Below, one piece after another: positions 41,461 to 52,310 of a stretch of DNA of 64,000 nucleotides (positions are counted from its first letter, which is position 1; the number at the start of each line of letters is the position of its first letter). The notes under the pieces are model-generated. The model had not been told where the DNA came from, did no database searches, and saw nothing but the letters and a program-made list of their open reading frames with translations. The DNA is from Undaria pinnatifida (taxonomy: Eukaryota; Sar; Phaeophyceae; Laminariales; Alariaceae). The stretch covers positions 2,081,516 through 2,145,515 of the forward strand of contig JABAKD010000007.1 of NCBI GenBank assembly GCA_012845835.1. Direction: 5' to 3'. The translations under genes were made by a program, and so were the position numbers.

Positions 41461-41897
41461 TTCGTTGTTTGTTTTGACTGAAGGATTGAGGAGTTGAAAT
41501 TCTAGGATATGTGATGGTAAGAAATATTGTAGTTCGTGGGAGACAATTAAACAAAACGCCAGTAAGCCTGAGCGGTTCAGGCAGGTCGTTGAACTCACGG
41601 AGTAAATGATGTGAGTCCAGGTATTGGGCAAATGATAATAACATGAACAACCTCATGAGATCATTATTCTCACGAGCTAACTTTCAGAGCTCGCGAAGCA
41701 CAGAAGTCCCGCGCAAAACGCGAGACCTCAGGTGACCATCTAACGTCGTAATCGAGAAAACGTTACTGGTGAGTGCACGCCAATCTACCAGGAATGGCCG
41801 TAGTTTCTCCCGCCTGCCCACCTCTTTTCTTTCGAAGGCGAGGGGCAGGAGTTATTACAAAGTATAAATTTCTTTGATAAAATTATTCTTCAAGGAC
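41461..41897. other. No recognised feature
   Basis: Short frames only. No gene, structured RNA or repeat partner is seen. Confidence 0.35.
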
Positions 41898-41955
41898 GTC
41901 AGCTGTGAGTTCGGCGAATTTAGGGTCGATACTCATCTTTGCAAGCTGCGTTGTT
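41898..41955 (+). repeat. Short dispersed module, orientation 1
   Basis: The constant left part cgtcagctgtgag, a core, and the constant right part actcatctttgcaagctg make up a 50-60 bp module. Other copies lie at 51,104, 51,205 and 5,407-5,455 (inverse). Copies at 50-112 (inverse) and 52,262 carry the core in what looks like the opposite orientation. Confidence 0.7.
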
Positions 41956-41959
41956 GGTA

Positions 41960-42245
41960 CTTGTAATATACTTTGTGGGCAAGTTTTTTCACTTAATGGG
42001 AGGGGTCCTATTGTTTTGATTTTTATTTTTTTGTAAATGCAGTATATACTATGTGGGTACGTTTTTCACTTAATGGGAGGGGTCCTATTATTTTGTTTTT
42101 TATTTTTTTGTAAATGCAGTATTTACTATGTGGGTAAGTTTTTCACTTAATGGGAGGGGTCCTATTATGTTGTTTTTAATTTTTTTGTAAATGCAGTACT
42201 TAATATATTTTGTTTTTCTCCACTTTGATGGTTGGTGTTGGTATT
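41960..42245 (+). repeat. Three tandem copies of an about 82-bp AT-rich unit
   Basis: The unit atgtgggtaagtttttcact, cttaatgggaggggtcctat, ttttttgtaaatgcagta occurs three times (about 41,970, 42,050 and 42,129). It is followed by tggttggtgttggtattttt. A single-unit version lies at 51,268-51,390 next to the same short module. Confidence 0.85.
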
Positions 42246-42664
42246 TTTACTCTAAAATTTATCTTGTCTGCAACAAAATGACGGTGAGGAGTTTGAATGA
42301 TCGGGGACCATTTGGGAAACTCGGTCATCCAAGACCGTATAGTAGGCCCCAGGTGAGGGGGCCAAGGGAGGGAGTAAAAAACTATAACGTGGGGTAATAA
42401 CGCTATGAAGATGGAGTAATAGCGATATAGGTGAACACTTGTGGATACCGTCAGTGCCGTCGGTAGCAGGTTATGCCAGCGGAAACTCCCTTCAACGTAT
42501 CAGAGAAAAAGAAAAACAACAGCCCCATTCGAAAGAAACAAAACAAACCCTAGATTTTTACCCGGTACAAATGTTCTCCGTCGCCTACAGAACAGCTGCC
42601 AGAGCACTGTACTTGATGCAGTGTCTTCACTTGATGCCCAGTGTCTTCACGACTTGAAGTTGTC
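42246..42664. other. No recognised feature
   Basis: Short plus frames only (42,439-42,692), with no motif. A repeated cagtgtcttcac block at 42,620-42,650 is the only local pattern. Confidence 0.3.
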
Positions 42665-43330
42665 TCACAACGATAGCACTAGATTTAGCTGACGCAGTTT
42701 CCTCTTCAGCACCCTTGCCCGCGCACCTACTTGAACCGCCTGCTTGATGATGCCGGCCGCCTTTTTTTTCATTAACTCCGCAACCTTTTTCTTGGCAACG
42801 AGGTCGGTAGCAGCCCTTTTCTTAGTTTTTTCTTTCGCAGCTAGTGCCTTACAATCTTTTTTATCCCCCGTGACCTCGAGTGTCCTGGGGATGCTGTTTT
42901 TGGTTAGTAGTCTGGCCACGTCACGACTCATACATTCTTCTTGCTCGCCACCGAGAAATGGCGAGAAGCTTTCATTGAATGGCATTAGTACTTGCACAGT
43001 TGTTTGCGGCAATTTCGCTTTCTTCAGTGCGTGATTCTCGTTTGCTTCCGCGATGACCCTCAGCACAACCGACTTGCAAAATTTCTTGGAGGCCCTAGCA
43101 GCCCGTCGGATGGATTCTAGCTCTTTGTGTGCGGGGATAAATAATCCACGAATTGGGTTTGGTGCACTTCTTGATGTTTTTTGTTCGATAGCACTTGGCC
43201 GTGTTTCTGCAAGATACTGCACTGCCACTATTATTATTTCGTTTGCCCTCCGACCATTGCAGATACATCCAACCAAATTCAACTCAACATGCTCATGCTT
43301 GTCCACTTGATGTTTACCAAACTGTACCTA
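42665..43330 (-). CDS. Unknown basic protein, about 213 codons
   Basis: One open minus frame runs from a TAG just above 43,330 to the stop at about 42,665. The first part contains VELNLVGCICNGRRANEIII and NPIRGLFIPAHKELESIRRA. The middle has LPQTTVQVLMPFNESFSPFL. The C-terminal third is Lys/Ala-rich (LAAKEKTKKRAATDLVAKKK, ARARVLKRKLRQL), suggesting coiled coil or nucleic-acid binding. No in-frame ATG is found at the start; the acceptor-like gtacatag at the 5' edge suggests an exon. Size and composition make it the best intact-looking ORF in the window. The family is not recognised. Confidence 0.55.
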
Positions 43331-43644
43331 TGTACTGATGCTTCTACATCTATAAAAACTAATAACTTTAAACAAAAGTATTCAAATATCATACTAGAAA
43401 GAAGGCGAACGTTGCTACAGCATATATGTTCTTGAACGAATATAATATTGTGCTACTTCTCTTATGACTAGCGCAAAACCTTGTTTTGTCCCAAGATGAT
43501 GAATAATACCCTACCCACTCAAAATGAACCTACAACACCAACACCTCCAAATGTTCGGGCATGATGCCCTACTGCTGTGCTTCTACACTCCAACCCCAAA
43601 TCATGGTTGTCGATTCATTCGATGGCCATCCTGTTCTCCGTCCT

Positions 43645-44330
43645 TCAGCTTCTTGGCGCCCCCTTAGTGCGAGCTTGTACCGGTGTACTCGTCTCGATAT
43701 GGCTACGTAGGTAGCCACTGATACGCTCTTTGTTTACCCCTTTTAGGGTCATGGATCCTCCATTCCTCCCCCCTGCGGCGTGTGTCGCTAGCTCGTTGAT
43801 GAATTCGTATTCCTTCTCTTCAAGACGGCCAAAGCTTTCCACACCGCTAAGGTGTTAAGTTTAAAGCTGCGCTCGTCAAAGTACACTTGTCCTGGACGAG
43901 CGGAGTGCTGACGCTTTCGCGCCTTGGAAGCTTGGGCGGCGGTTTCATCGCTGCTTGTCGCTGGTTGCGCTGCCATTCCGCAGGTGTGCTTTGCTTGCGG
44001 GTCTGCGTGAGTAACATCCAGGAGTATGCCTTTGTTACGGTACTCCGAAGACGACACGTTTGTGAGTGCTCCTGGCCTGATCACGATGTCCATGCTCAGG
44101 TTCTGATCCCCGGTGAAAGGTGCTCCGCTTTCCACGTCGTGTCTAACCCCAATGCTTGAGTGCCTTTGATAAAGCGAACTTCAACGGCTCGTGCATGTTA
44201 GACTGCGCTCCATCATGGTGGCAGGTCCGTGCATCCAGTGTTGTGTTGATCTCATTTTCCCTGCCTCTAGGGCATCTGGGACATCCTGCCAAGAATTGAT
44301 CAACTCCCAAGGCGCGTCTCAAGGCGTAGG
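43645..44330 (-). pseudogene. Retroelement-type ORF C-terminal remnant
   Basis: The minus strand reads GCPRCPRG and MHEPLKFALSKALKHWG, then VESGAPFTGDQNLSMDIVIR, ILLDVTHADPQAKHT, ARKRQHSARPGQVYFDERSF, KLNTLAV. After a frameshift near 43,840 it continues SFGRLEEKEYEFINELATHA. The order (zinc-ribbon-like Cys pair, nuclease-like DVT segment, Ala-rich tail) resembles C-terminal parts of reverse-transcriptase ORFs in stramenopile genomes, from memory. At least two frameshifts are present. Confidence 0.45.
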
Positions 44331-45012
44331 CGAATTCATTTGAACATATTTCTCGAGCTCTGTCGGAGGGAGCCGCCCTGAAAACTGCGTAGGCTCCTTT
44401 TCCTTGGCTGCTTCTCCCTCTTGCATAAAAGCCAGAACGCCGGATGACGAAGCCAGAACACCTCCTCGTCCGCAACAGCGGCGTTTCGCTCACGACGCCA
44501 TGGGTGCGCCTCGCGTATGTGTGCCAGCACTGTCGGTGTACTTTGAGCTTCCGATCAGGTCGAGCGGAGCACATACCAAACGGGAGCAACATGGCTGATT
44601 GCGCCACGCTGATACACGACCTCGAGTGTTCGGTAGTGAAGCAACGAGTCGCGGTCGCGGTGGTCACCAAAACTGGGCGTTGCGCTGATCCCAATCAAGA
44701 CCCGAGAACAAAGAAGTCGCCAAAGGTGAGCGGGCGTGCTTGGGGAGGGGAGGCCCCTCAGGAGTTTCACCAGACGCCATCGACGCATGGAAGCACGTAA
44801 GCATTGCGGGTTGTGCGGGTTGATACGCCAATCGCCTGCTGTCCCCGCGCCCTTGTCCTACTCAGCGTGCGTGACTACCGTAAGCCATCACAGGGCTGAC
44901 AGTTTCTGCTGCTAAATCTCTACGTACGACGTTTTTTTGAACATTTTGACCTGAAACCCGCTCCCTACCCTTGTGTTTAACCCGCTCCCTACCCTTGTTC
45001 TTAACCCGCTCC
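44331..45012. other. Possible upstream part of the same remnant
   Basis: Minus frames are broken but contain protein-like patches (for example FSGRLPPTELEKYVQMNSPT near 44,390-44,330). Towards 45,000 three short tandem repeats of acccgctccctacccttg (44,956-45,020) occur. No firm gene is called. Confidence 0.3.
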
Positions 45013-45633
45013 TTAACCCCGTTCCTTCACCCACGTCGTACTCCCGCCCACAGACAAGTGCAGACGGCGATGGCATGGATGGGAAGACATAGTTAAGCCG
45101 TACGCCAGTTCCAACGTCAATTCGAAAGGCTTTGAACCGACTGCAGACCCGTCGAGGGGTGAGAGATGGCGAGGCGGCAAGTGCGCGACAAACGCGTCAA
45201 AGTCACAGGGGAGTCGGAGCAGCGTCGGGGGAAGTTGCGCGAGCAATCTCCCCCAACAAGACGCATGTGTGATCGCACTTGATACCATTTCCCCATCACC
45301 GTTCATGTAGACCTTTGCTGTTAGGGAAAGATGGGCAGGTCGCTCTGATATGTGGAGGGTGATTCCAATTGACATACAAGGCCGTGGGCAATGCATTTCA
45401 ACACAGGGTGTGAAAAAAATATTAAAAAGATGTTTGTTAGTGTCGTCCCGGAAATATGAATGCGGATTTGAGAAAGACGGCATACACCGAACAGCTCGTG
45501 AGCTACGTCCGTAGTTTGCGTCCACTGGTAGACGCCCCCGTCGGCATAGGTTTACAGAAGGGCGCCCATGATGCACAAGCGGAGAAACGGAAAAGTAGAC
45601 CACATCTTCGCCCCGTGGGAGCTCGTAAAACAA
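45013..45633 (-). CDS. Unassigned long minus ORF, 206 codons
   Basis: One frame stays open for 621 nt with a protein-like patch FDAFVAHLPPRHLSPLDGSA, VGSKPFELTLELAYGLTMSS. The upstream part is Cys/His/Pro/Arg-rich, as in random GC-rich frames. It could be an exon plus read-through intron. No family is recognised. Confidence 0.25.
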   Translation of the reverse strand: MFYELPRGEDVVYFSVSPLVHHGRPSVNLCRRGRLPVDANYGRSSRAVRCMPSFSNPHSYFRDDTNKHLFNIFFTPCVEMHCPRPCMSIGITLHISERPAHLSLTAKVYMNGDGEMVSSAITHASCWGRLLAQLPPTLLRLPCDFDAFVAHLPPRHLSPLDGSAVGSKPFELTLELAYGLTMSSHPCHRRLHLSVGGSTTWVKERG

Positions 45634-46078
45634 GTGCCAAATAAGACATCACAGAATAGGAATCATCAATAGAAACATCCATGTTGTATCGCCACAAATA
45701 CGGTTACATGTGTATCTCGACACCGAGTACGTGAGCATCTTCGTCTTTCTATTGCCGAAGCCGTGATAATATATGCATCTCGTGTAGCTCGTGTGGCTCA
45801 CCGGAGAGCTACCCTAGAAAAATGCTACCGCGAGCTAGCATAAGGTAACTAATCAGGGGTGTGGAAAGCTGTCGTGGGCATGAAGCTCTATGCTCCACAG
45901 CTGGTTAATGGCTACTTGTCGTCGTAGTCCATTCACATTCTAATCGCGTCTACATGTGCATACCCCGCCAGACCTCTTGCGCTCGGCATACTCCACACGA
46001 CCTGCTCGTATGCAATACGACGTGATTCTCTGTAACTGTATCCTCGTGACACTACATATATAAAGGTGGCCGTAACCT
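45634..46078. other. No recognised feature
   Basis: Mixed-composition sequence with a short tatataaa motif at 46,056. Nothing else is recognised. Confidence 0.35.
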
Positions 46079-46798
46079 ATGCTTGCGCTATTCGGTGACA
46101 CATGCTACCGCGAACGCAAATGTGTGAAGAGGTTATGCACACCCATGTTGGTTCCAGCGGCGGCGAGTGCATTGCTTCTCATGGAGGTACAACTTGCCAC
46201 TGTTTTTCAGACCCCCCGACCTACGATTACCTACGTTCCTGTGTTTTGTTGCAACCCCGTCGTAACGCGCCGCGACTTCCCGGCATTATGGCGTGTCGCC
46301 TCCATTCGTTGCTCCCTGCCTCCGCAGGTCTCGTTTCTGCGGTGGGCACGCCTTATCACCACAACCGGCCGGCGCCCGCTAAATGCCGCCACCGCCCCCA
46401 GTGCGACGCGGGATAACCGTGCTGGGGGGTGGGATCGGAGGGGTCACGGTTCGGTAGGTGGTCGCGATGGCGGTGCAAGAGGAGTTTGCGGTGCAAGGGG
46501 GAGCTGGCGTTGTAGCGAGGGTTGCAACCCTCGGCCAGTGGGGCAGTCGCCGCGGGAGGAGCAGGTGGGAGTTTTCGTCACGACTGACAAAGACCTCGAA
46601 AGCTTCAGTGCACGCGGGTCCAACCGGGCTTTTAGTGACGCAGAGGAAGACGGTTGCACGAACGGTGTAAACGCTCCTGGACAGAGGGAGCAACTGAAGA
46701 AGAGGAAGCGGTTGCTGAATTGGTTTTGTTTTTTAGGAGAGTTTAGGTCGACTCTCGAAGGTACCCGCTGTTTCGGCCGCTGTTTTTACGGTTCGTGA
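46079..46798 (+). CDS. Unassigned plus ORF, 239 codons
   Basis: An ATG-initiated frame is open for 720 nt. It lies about 16 nt after a catatatataaagg TATA-like stretch, which is very close. The N-terminal part has hydrophobic patches, the middle is Gly/Arg-rich and the C-terminal part has an acidic-basic patch with FSDAEEDG and QREQLKKRKRLLNWFCF. There are no recognised domains. Another plus frame (46,458-46,670) is also open, so this may be chance in GC-rich DNA. Confidence 0.25.
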   Translation: MLALFGDTCYRERKCVKRLCTPMLVPAAASALLLMEVQLATVFQTPRPTITYVPVFCCNPVVTRRDFPALWRVASIRCSLPPQVSFLRWARLITTTGRRPLNAATAPSATRDNRAGGWDRRGHGSVGGRDGGARGVCGARGSWRCSEGCNPRPVGQSPREEQVGVFVTTDKDLESFSARGSNRAFSDAEEDGCTNGVNAPGQREQLKKRKRLLNWFCFLGEFRSTLEGTRCFGRCFYGS

Positions 46799-47584
46799 TG
46801 ATGCATCTTTGAAGCAAAGCGCAAATATTAACATCGTGGAAAAATACGGGCGGGGGGAGGGATACTACCTAGATTTGGAGAGGGTCAGGTCCATGACGTG
46901 GGGGTGGAGTCGTGTAACACGCCCTAGCTTTGTGATTTTTGCAATTCATACTACCCAATCATGTAGCAAGAGAAAGGTGAAGCAGGGGCAAACGGTTGAG
47001 TAGGTCGGTGTTTAGCCGAGAGCAGGTGCCGATGGAGTTACGAATGGGTTTCCTTCTCTCGTTCTCTTGGATTTTCTTTATATTTTTTTTTCTATGGATG
47101 GTTCTGAGTAATCGCGGGCAAGGCGTATCCTGCCCACATGTACCGATGGTAGACACAGTATGACAAAGATACTAACAGGCCTGTCGGGCGAATTTCCCAA
47201 CCCGCGTGCAAACCATCGATCTAGACGCCTGTGCGTTCGACATTTGGGTTAGGGGGCTGCTGTGCTGCTGTCATCAACACAAAATATCTCAGCCATGTTG
47301 TCATCGACGTCCAAGGTTATGATGTGTATTATTGAAATTGCACCAAAGAAGGGGGCTGCCGTGCCACAGACATTTACCGGTGCAATTCAAAGCCGCTCGT
47401 TTCCATACATACACGCCTGCATCTTTAAGGCCAACAAAAAGGTTCAAATAGCATGCTCGTCATGCCTGGAAACTATACGACACATATGTGTGAAAAAGAC
47501 ACAAATGGAGCCAAGAATACCCTGGAAAAAAATACTATCACTAGCACGGGCGTTTATTATATCAGATTATTTTGCACAACAGGC
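46799..47584. other. No recognised feature
   Basis: Short frames only (for example 47,262-47,615 plus) without motifs. A T run lies near 47,081. The end borders repeat D. Confidence 0.35.
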
Positions 47585-48340
47585 ACAGCCAGTTATGAAA
47601 CGTACATATATATAAAATCATCCTTTTGTTTCAGGGATTCGGTCAGGAGTTTTTTTTCGCCTCAGCCTAAAGTATGCGATTCGCGGAACTGGAATTCTCG
47701 GTCAAATAGCTTCGTTCGAGCGCCGTCTTCGGGTAGCGGCTCAAACGCCCCTCGGCCTGCCGTGTCCGCTCCGCACATCGACGTGAACGCGGACGGATGC
47801 CGAGCGAGACAAGCGAGAAATTGCAAAAATTCCGCATATCGAGAAGGAATTCCGGAGATTTTAGTTGTATCTTAATGTCTGCAGCGCATGGACTATTTAC
47901 AAAATTGGCATCATTTCCAAACGGTTGTTGCTAATGTTTGGAATTTTGCGGTGGCATACTCGAATAACCACTGTTGTGAGCTTTGTTGGCTTTATTTATT
48001 TGCAGAAACAAATGGGAAAAAAATGGACCAACTAACTGCTTAAGCGCACGCATGATCAAACGAGCAGGAGGTAGTAGTGATTACGATTACTGCGGCGCCA
48101 GGAAAAGCCACACAGTAGCATTGCGGGTGGCTGCGTCTCCGGGGCCTCGAGGGTTGTATTTTACAAGTCCCTCCGGTTGTTAAGCTGCGCTACTCGAAGG
48201 TGGTGGTAAGTAGGCAGCAGGATGGCGTGCTTTGTTGTTGCTGCGGTCCCTGACTCCGTTGCTGTGGTCGTTTGCCGGTCAAGTACAAGCGGTCGTGTGT
48301 TGGTACGTAACTGACAAATAAGTTTGTGTTGCTTCGTACT
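47585..48340 (+). repeat. Repeats D and C, right copies (first pair)
   Basis: 47,585-47,975 is the inverse of 8,045-8,440 (repeat D). 47,976-48,340 is the inverse of repeat C (2,881-3,540). The pair is then repeated downstream. Confidence 0.75.
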
Positions 48341-49019
48341 TGACGCGGAACTAGAATTCTCGGTCAAATAGCTCCGTTCGAGCGCCGTCTTCGGGTTGCG
48401 GCTCAAACGCCCCTCGCCCTGCCGTGTCCGCTCCGCACATCGACGTGAACGCGGACGGATGCCGAGCGAGACAAGCGAGAAATTGCAAAAATTCCGCATA
48501 TCGAGAAGGAATTCCGGAGATTTTAGTTGTATCTTAATGTCTGCAGCGCATGGACTATTTACAAAATTGGCATCATTTCCAAACGGTTGTTGCTAATGTT
48601 TGGAATTTTGCGGTGGCATACTCAAATAACCACCGTTGTGAGCTTTGTTGGCTTAATTTATTTGCAGAAACAAATGGGAAAAAAATGGACCAACTAACTG
48701 CTTAAGCGCACGCATGACCAAACGAGAAGGAAGTTGTAGTGATTACGATTACTGCGGTGCCAGGGAAAGCCACACAGCAGCATTGCGGGTGGCTGCGTCC
48801 CCGGGGCCTCGAGGGTTGTATTTTACAAGTTCCTCCGGTTGTTAAGCTGCGCTACTCAAAGGTGGTGGTAATTAGACCGTAGGATGCCGTGCTTTGTTGT
48901 TGCTGTGGTCCCTGACTCCGTTGCTGCGGTCGTTTGCCGGTCAAGCGCAAGCGGTCGTGTGTTGGTACGTAACTGACAAATAAGCTTGTGTTGCTTCGTA
49001 CTTGACGTGCTCCTTATTG
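48341..49019 (+). repeat. Repeats D and C, right copies (second pair)
   Basis: 48,345-48,645 repeats D and 48,650-49,015 repeats C, nearly identical to the first pair (shared cgcgcaaattgcaaaaattcc-type and gcttaattta-ttgcagaaac blocks). This shows a recent tandem duplication of a D-C block of about 0.7 kb. Confidence 0.8.
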
Positions 49020-49440
49020 ATGCTGATTGCTGATTGATCATCTCTTCTAGTGATTTTTGTTTTTTTGGCACACTTCTACTTTCCAGCTTCTGGACATGCA
49101 AGCCGTGGTCACAGGTGTCGTCCTTACCTTTCCCCCGCCGGTTATTGCCTTCATTTTATTTTGGCGCATAAGGTTCAGCATCCACTGATCGTCGATTTTT
49201 CATCGAGTGTTGCTAACTCACGCTCTCGCGCTTTCCGCAAGTCCATTAGTGCACAAGACGACAAATTATACGAGTACGCACTCGGGGGATTCGAACTCAA
49301 AAAGCCGACCTATACCAGGCTCGAGGATATAACCTGATACGCCACTGGGGCAGTGAGTGACATAGAGCCGGTCGCCCCGGTGGTCTACTGGGGCTACGCT
49401 TGAATACTACTACTATTAATACTAGCGTTGGTCCTTGAGG
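49020..49440 (-). mobile_element. SINE-like element, copy 3
   Basis: The minus strand has A-box TGGCGTATCAGG near 49,335-49,346, B-box GAGTTCGAATCCCCC near 49,276-49,290 and the same body as copies 1 and 2. Beside it on the plus strand stands GCCCCGGTGGTCTACTGG (about 49,373), a second, oppositely oriented tRNA-like 5' part. Confidence 0.5.
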
Positions 49441-49854
49441 TAAATAACCACCGTTGTGAGCTTTGTTCGCTTAATTTACTTGCAGAAACAAATGGGAAAA
49501 GAAGGATCAACTAACTGACGAAGCACACGCATGACTAAACGTGGAGGAGGTAGTAGTGATTACGATTACTGCGCCAGGAAAAGCCACACAGCAGCATTGC
49601 GGGTGGCTGCGTCCCCGGGGCCTCGAGGGTTGCATTATGCAAATTCCTCCGGTTGTTAAGCTGCGCCATTCGAAGGTGGTGGTAAGTAGACAGTAGGATG
49701 GCGTGCTTTGTTGTTGCTGTGGTCCCTGACTCCGTTGCTGTGGTCGTTTGCCGATCAAGTGCAAGCGGTCGTGTATTGGTACGTAACTGACAAATAAGTT
49801 TGTGTTGCTTCGTACTTGACGTGCTCCTTATTGATGCTGATTGCTGATTGATCA
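49441..49854 (+). repeat. Repeat C, third right copy
   Basis: It begins taaataaccaccgttgtgag and includes gattacgattactgcg, gtggctgcgtccccggggcc and the cgtttgccgatcaagtgcaa block. It is a close copy of 48,650-49,015. Confidence 0.8.
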
Positions 49855-50262
49855 TCTCTTCTAGTGTTTTTTTTTTCTTTTCTGGCACACTTCTACTTTT
49901 CAGCTTCTGGACATACAAGCCATGGTCACAGGTCCTTCCCTTCCCCCCCCTGGTTATTGCCTTCACTTTATTTTGGTGCATAGGGTTCAGCATCCACTGA
50001 TCGTCGATTTTTCATCGAGTGTTGCTAACTCACGCTCTCGCGCTTTCCGCAAGTCAATTAGTGCACAAGACGACAAATTATACGAGTACGCACTCGGGGG
50101 ATTCGAAACTCACGAAGCTGACCTATACCAGGCTCGAGGATATAACCTGATACACCACCGGGGCAGTGAGTGATATAGAGCCGGTCGCCCCGGTGGTCTA
50201 GTGGGGCTACACTCGAATACTACTACTACTACTACTATTAATACTAGCGTTGGTCCTTGAGG
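49855..50262 (-). mobile_element. SINE-like element, copy 4
   Basis: It is a close copy of 49,020-49,440, with B-box GAGTTTCGAATCCCCC (one extra T) and the plus-strand GCCCCGGTGGTCTAGTGG at 50,191-50,208. Inverted decamers CCACCGGGGC and GCCCCGGTGG flank the segment between the two heads (50,155-50,200). Confidence 0.5.
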
Positions 50263-50695
50263 TAAATAACCACCGTTGTGAGCTTTATCGGCTTTATTTA
50301 TTTGAAATAAATGGGAAAAGAAGGATCAACTAACTGCTAAAATCACATCGCAGCGTGTGGGTAGGTACAAATCGACGCGAATCGACGAGGGAAGTAAATG
50401 CTGAGTTCTTCTCGCGATAAAAACTCGCGATAAATATTAGGGCAAGTACCGTAGTGGGGATGGGGGAGGGGAGCCCGCTATATGACCCCGGATCAAAGGT
50501 ATACTACTGGGAGGGCGATAGTAATGGCGAAAATCACACTACGTGGGATGGGAAAAAGATAAGAAGTGAAGTGTATATTATTATTACTGCTGCTGGAATA
50601 ATACGATACCCAAGCAAGTTGCACCGATCTACTTGATCTGGACTGAGTGCTGTTGTATTACGCAATTGGTCCATGTACAACTTCTCTAATCACAC
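50263..50695. repeat. Repeat B, right copy
   Basis: This is the inverse of 2,040-2,440, sharing cgacgcgaatcgacgaggg, tagtggggatgggggaggg and acccaagcaagttgcaccg. Confidence 0.75.
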
Positions 50696-51090
50696 GCAGC
50701 GGACATGGCCAGTCACCTTACTGGCCCCAGATGCTTGATTGAGTAAAACTATCATAAGAAACACACTCGACACGTTTCGTCGGCAGACTAAAGGGTCAGT
50801 CGGCGTGTGCTCGGATTTATCCGATCGAAATCTGATTAATGAAGCTCGGATTCACTTTAAAAAAGGAAGCTGTTAATTGTAGTACCTTGTTATGATTGTT
50901 AGTCTATATCGAACTCTTGGCATTACCTTGCATACTGTACGCGCAGATTATGATTGTGTGTGGTGACTTGTTTTACTCTACTAAGTATTGAATCGAACAA
51001 TTCGAAGTGCTGCCCTGCCCTACCCGAAGCATGGGTGCTGGTGTATGCTGGCACCCATGCGGAGCCCTTGTATTTTATAAAACTATTCTA
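50696..51090. repeat. Repeat A, right copy
   Basis: This is the inverse of about 120-480: cacgtttcgtcggcagacta, a cggcgtgtgctcggatttat block and the cagattatgattgtgtgtgg block. It ends in tgcggagcccttgta. Confidence 0.8.
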
Positions 51091-51420
51091 ATAACGTCAG
51101 CTGTGAGTTCGACGAATGTAGGGTCGATACTCATCTTTGCAAGATGCGGCGTACTACATTCAACGTGTTTAACCGGATAATTTGTAAAAATATTTCAAGG
51201 ACGTCAGCCGTGAATTCGACGAATTTCGGGTCAATACTCATCTTTGCAAGCTGCGTTGTTGGTACTTGTAATATACTGTGTGGGTGAGTTTTTCTTAATG
51301 GGAGGGGTCCTATTATTTTGTTTTAAAAAAAATGTATATATATATTATGTTTTCTCCACTACAATGGTTGGTGTTGGTATTTTTACTTTAGGTGGGTAAT
51401 TTTGAGCTATATCTAAATTC
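51091..51420 (+). repeat. Two short modules and a single-unit AT-rich repeat
   Basis: Short modules (orientation 1) lie at 51,104-51,150 and 51,205-51,262. The second is followed by one unit of the repeat present three times at 41,960-42,245. Confidence 0.8.
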
Positions 51421-52260
51421 ATACAAGTATCTAATTTTTTTTTTTAACTAATACTACTGTAGTTTCCACTACAATACTTCTCTATCATATGTATGGTGGA
51501 AGGTTTGCGGATGGATGGCTTGGTCAGGGATGTGTTGGTACTTGTGGTTAAGTGCGTAGGTAAGTTGTCTCTATCTACTACCTGAGGGTAGTCTTATTAT
51601 TTTGTTTTTTGCACTATAATGGCGGGCTTTGGTATACATCGGGAGCATGAAGACAGTAGTAGTGATCTAATATGGTACTACTTCGAAGTATTAATCAATA
51701 CAGCATTCGAGAATTAAAGTTGACTACCATCCTAAAAATAAACGAGTCTGTATGACTTCAACCCACTTTTCACGTCCAAATTATGTATGGTGTATGGTCT
51801 GTGCGTGGATGGCTTTGTCAGGGTTGTTGGTACTTGTGTTTCAATGTATCGGAAAGTTTTCTCTACCCGAGGGTGGTTTTATTATCTTGTCTTTTCATTT
51901 TTTGTTTTTCTTCGCTGTAATAATGGCGGGTTTTGGTACATATCATGAGGAGGAGTAGCTATCTATCCAAAATGCTAGTATTAAGACAGCATTCGAGAAT
52001 AAAAGTCGGATAATTGTTCATAATCCGCCAACAATTAAACAGATAATAATTGGTGTACAAGGATGCCTACAAATACTTGCCATTTATTGGAGGTTTATTA
52101 TGCTAGAGTATGTACAGTACAGTATGCAAAACGGGAACAAGTCCGAAGTTAACGTACAGTATTCCTAGTTATTATACCAGGTATAGTACGTAACACGGCA
52201 ACAAAATGCTTGGATTTAAAAAAGAAAACAGAGCATATTATTATAAAAAATGAAAATACA
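51421..52260. repeat. Diverged tandem repeats of about 250-280 bp
   Basis: Blocks like gtatggtg...tgcggatggatggcttggtcagg and ggtacttgtg followed by ctacc-gagggta-tcttattattttg recur near 51,490-51,650 and 51,780-51,950. gcattcgagaat-aaagt blocks recur at 51,703 and 51,991. No gene is seen. Confidence 0.55.
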
Positions 52261-52261
52261 C

Positions 52262-52310
52262 TCCAGCTGTGAGATCGAAGATTTCGTCGAAACTCATCTT
52301 TGCAAGCTGT
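52262..52310 (+). repeat. Short module, orientation 2
   Basis: The module has the constant left part cagctgtgag and constant right part actcatctttgcaagctgtg, but its core reads atcgaagatttcgtcgaa, close to the inverse of the orientation-1 core. The copy at 50-112 (inverse strand) has the same core. Confidence 0.7.

Noticed and set aside
46079-46798. Strong gene call for the 239-codon ORF
   Set aside because: It was kept only as low confidence because overlapping frames are also open and no motif or splice structure supports it.
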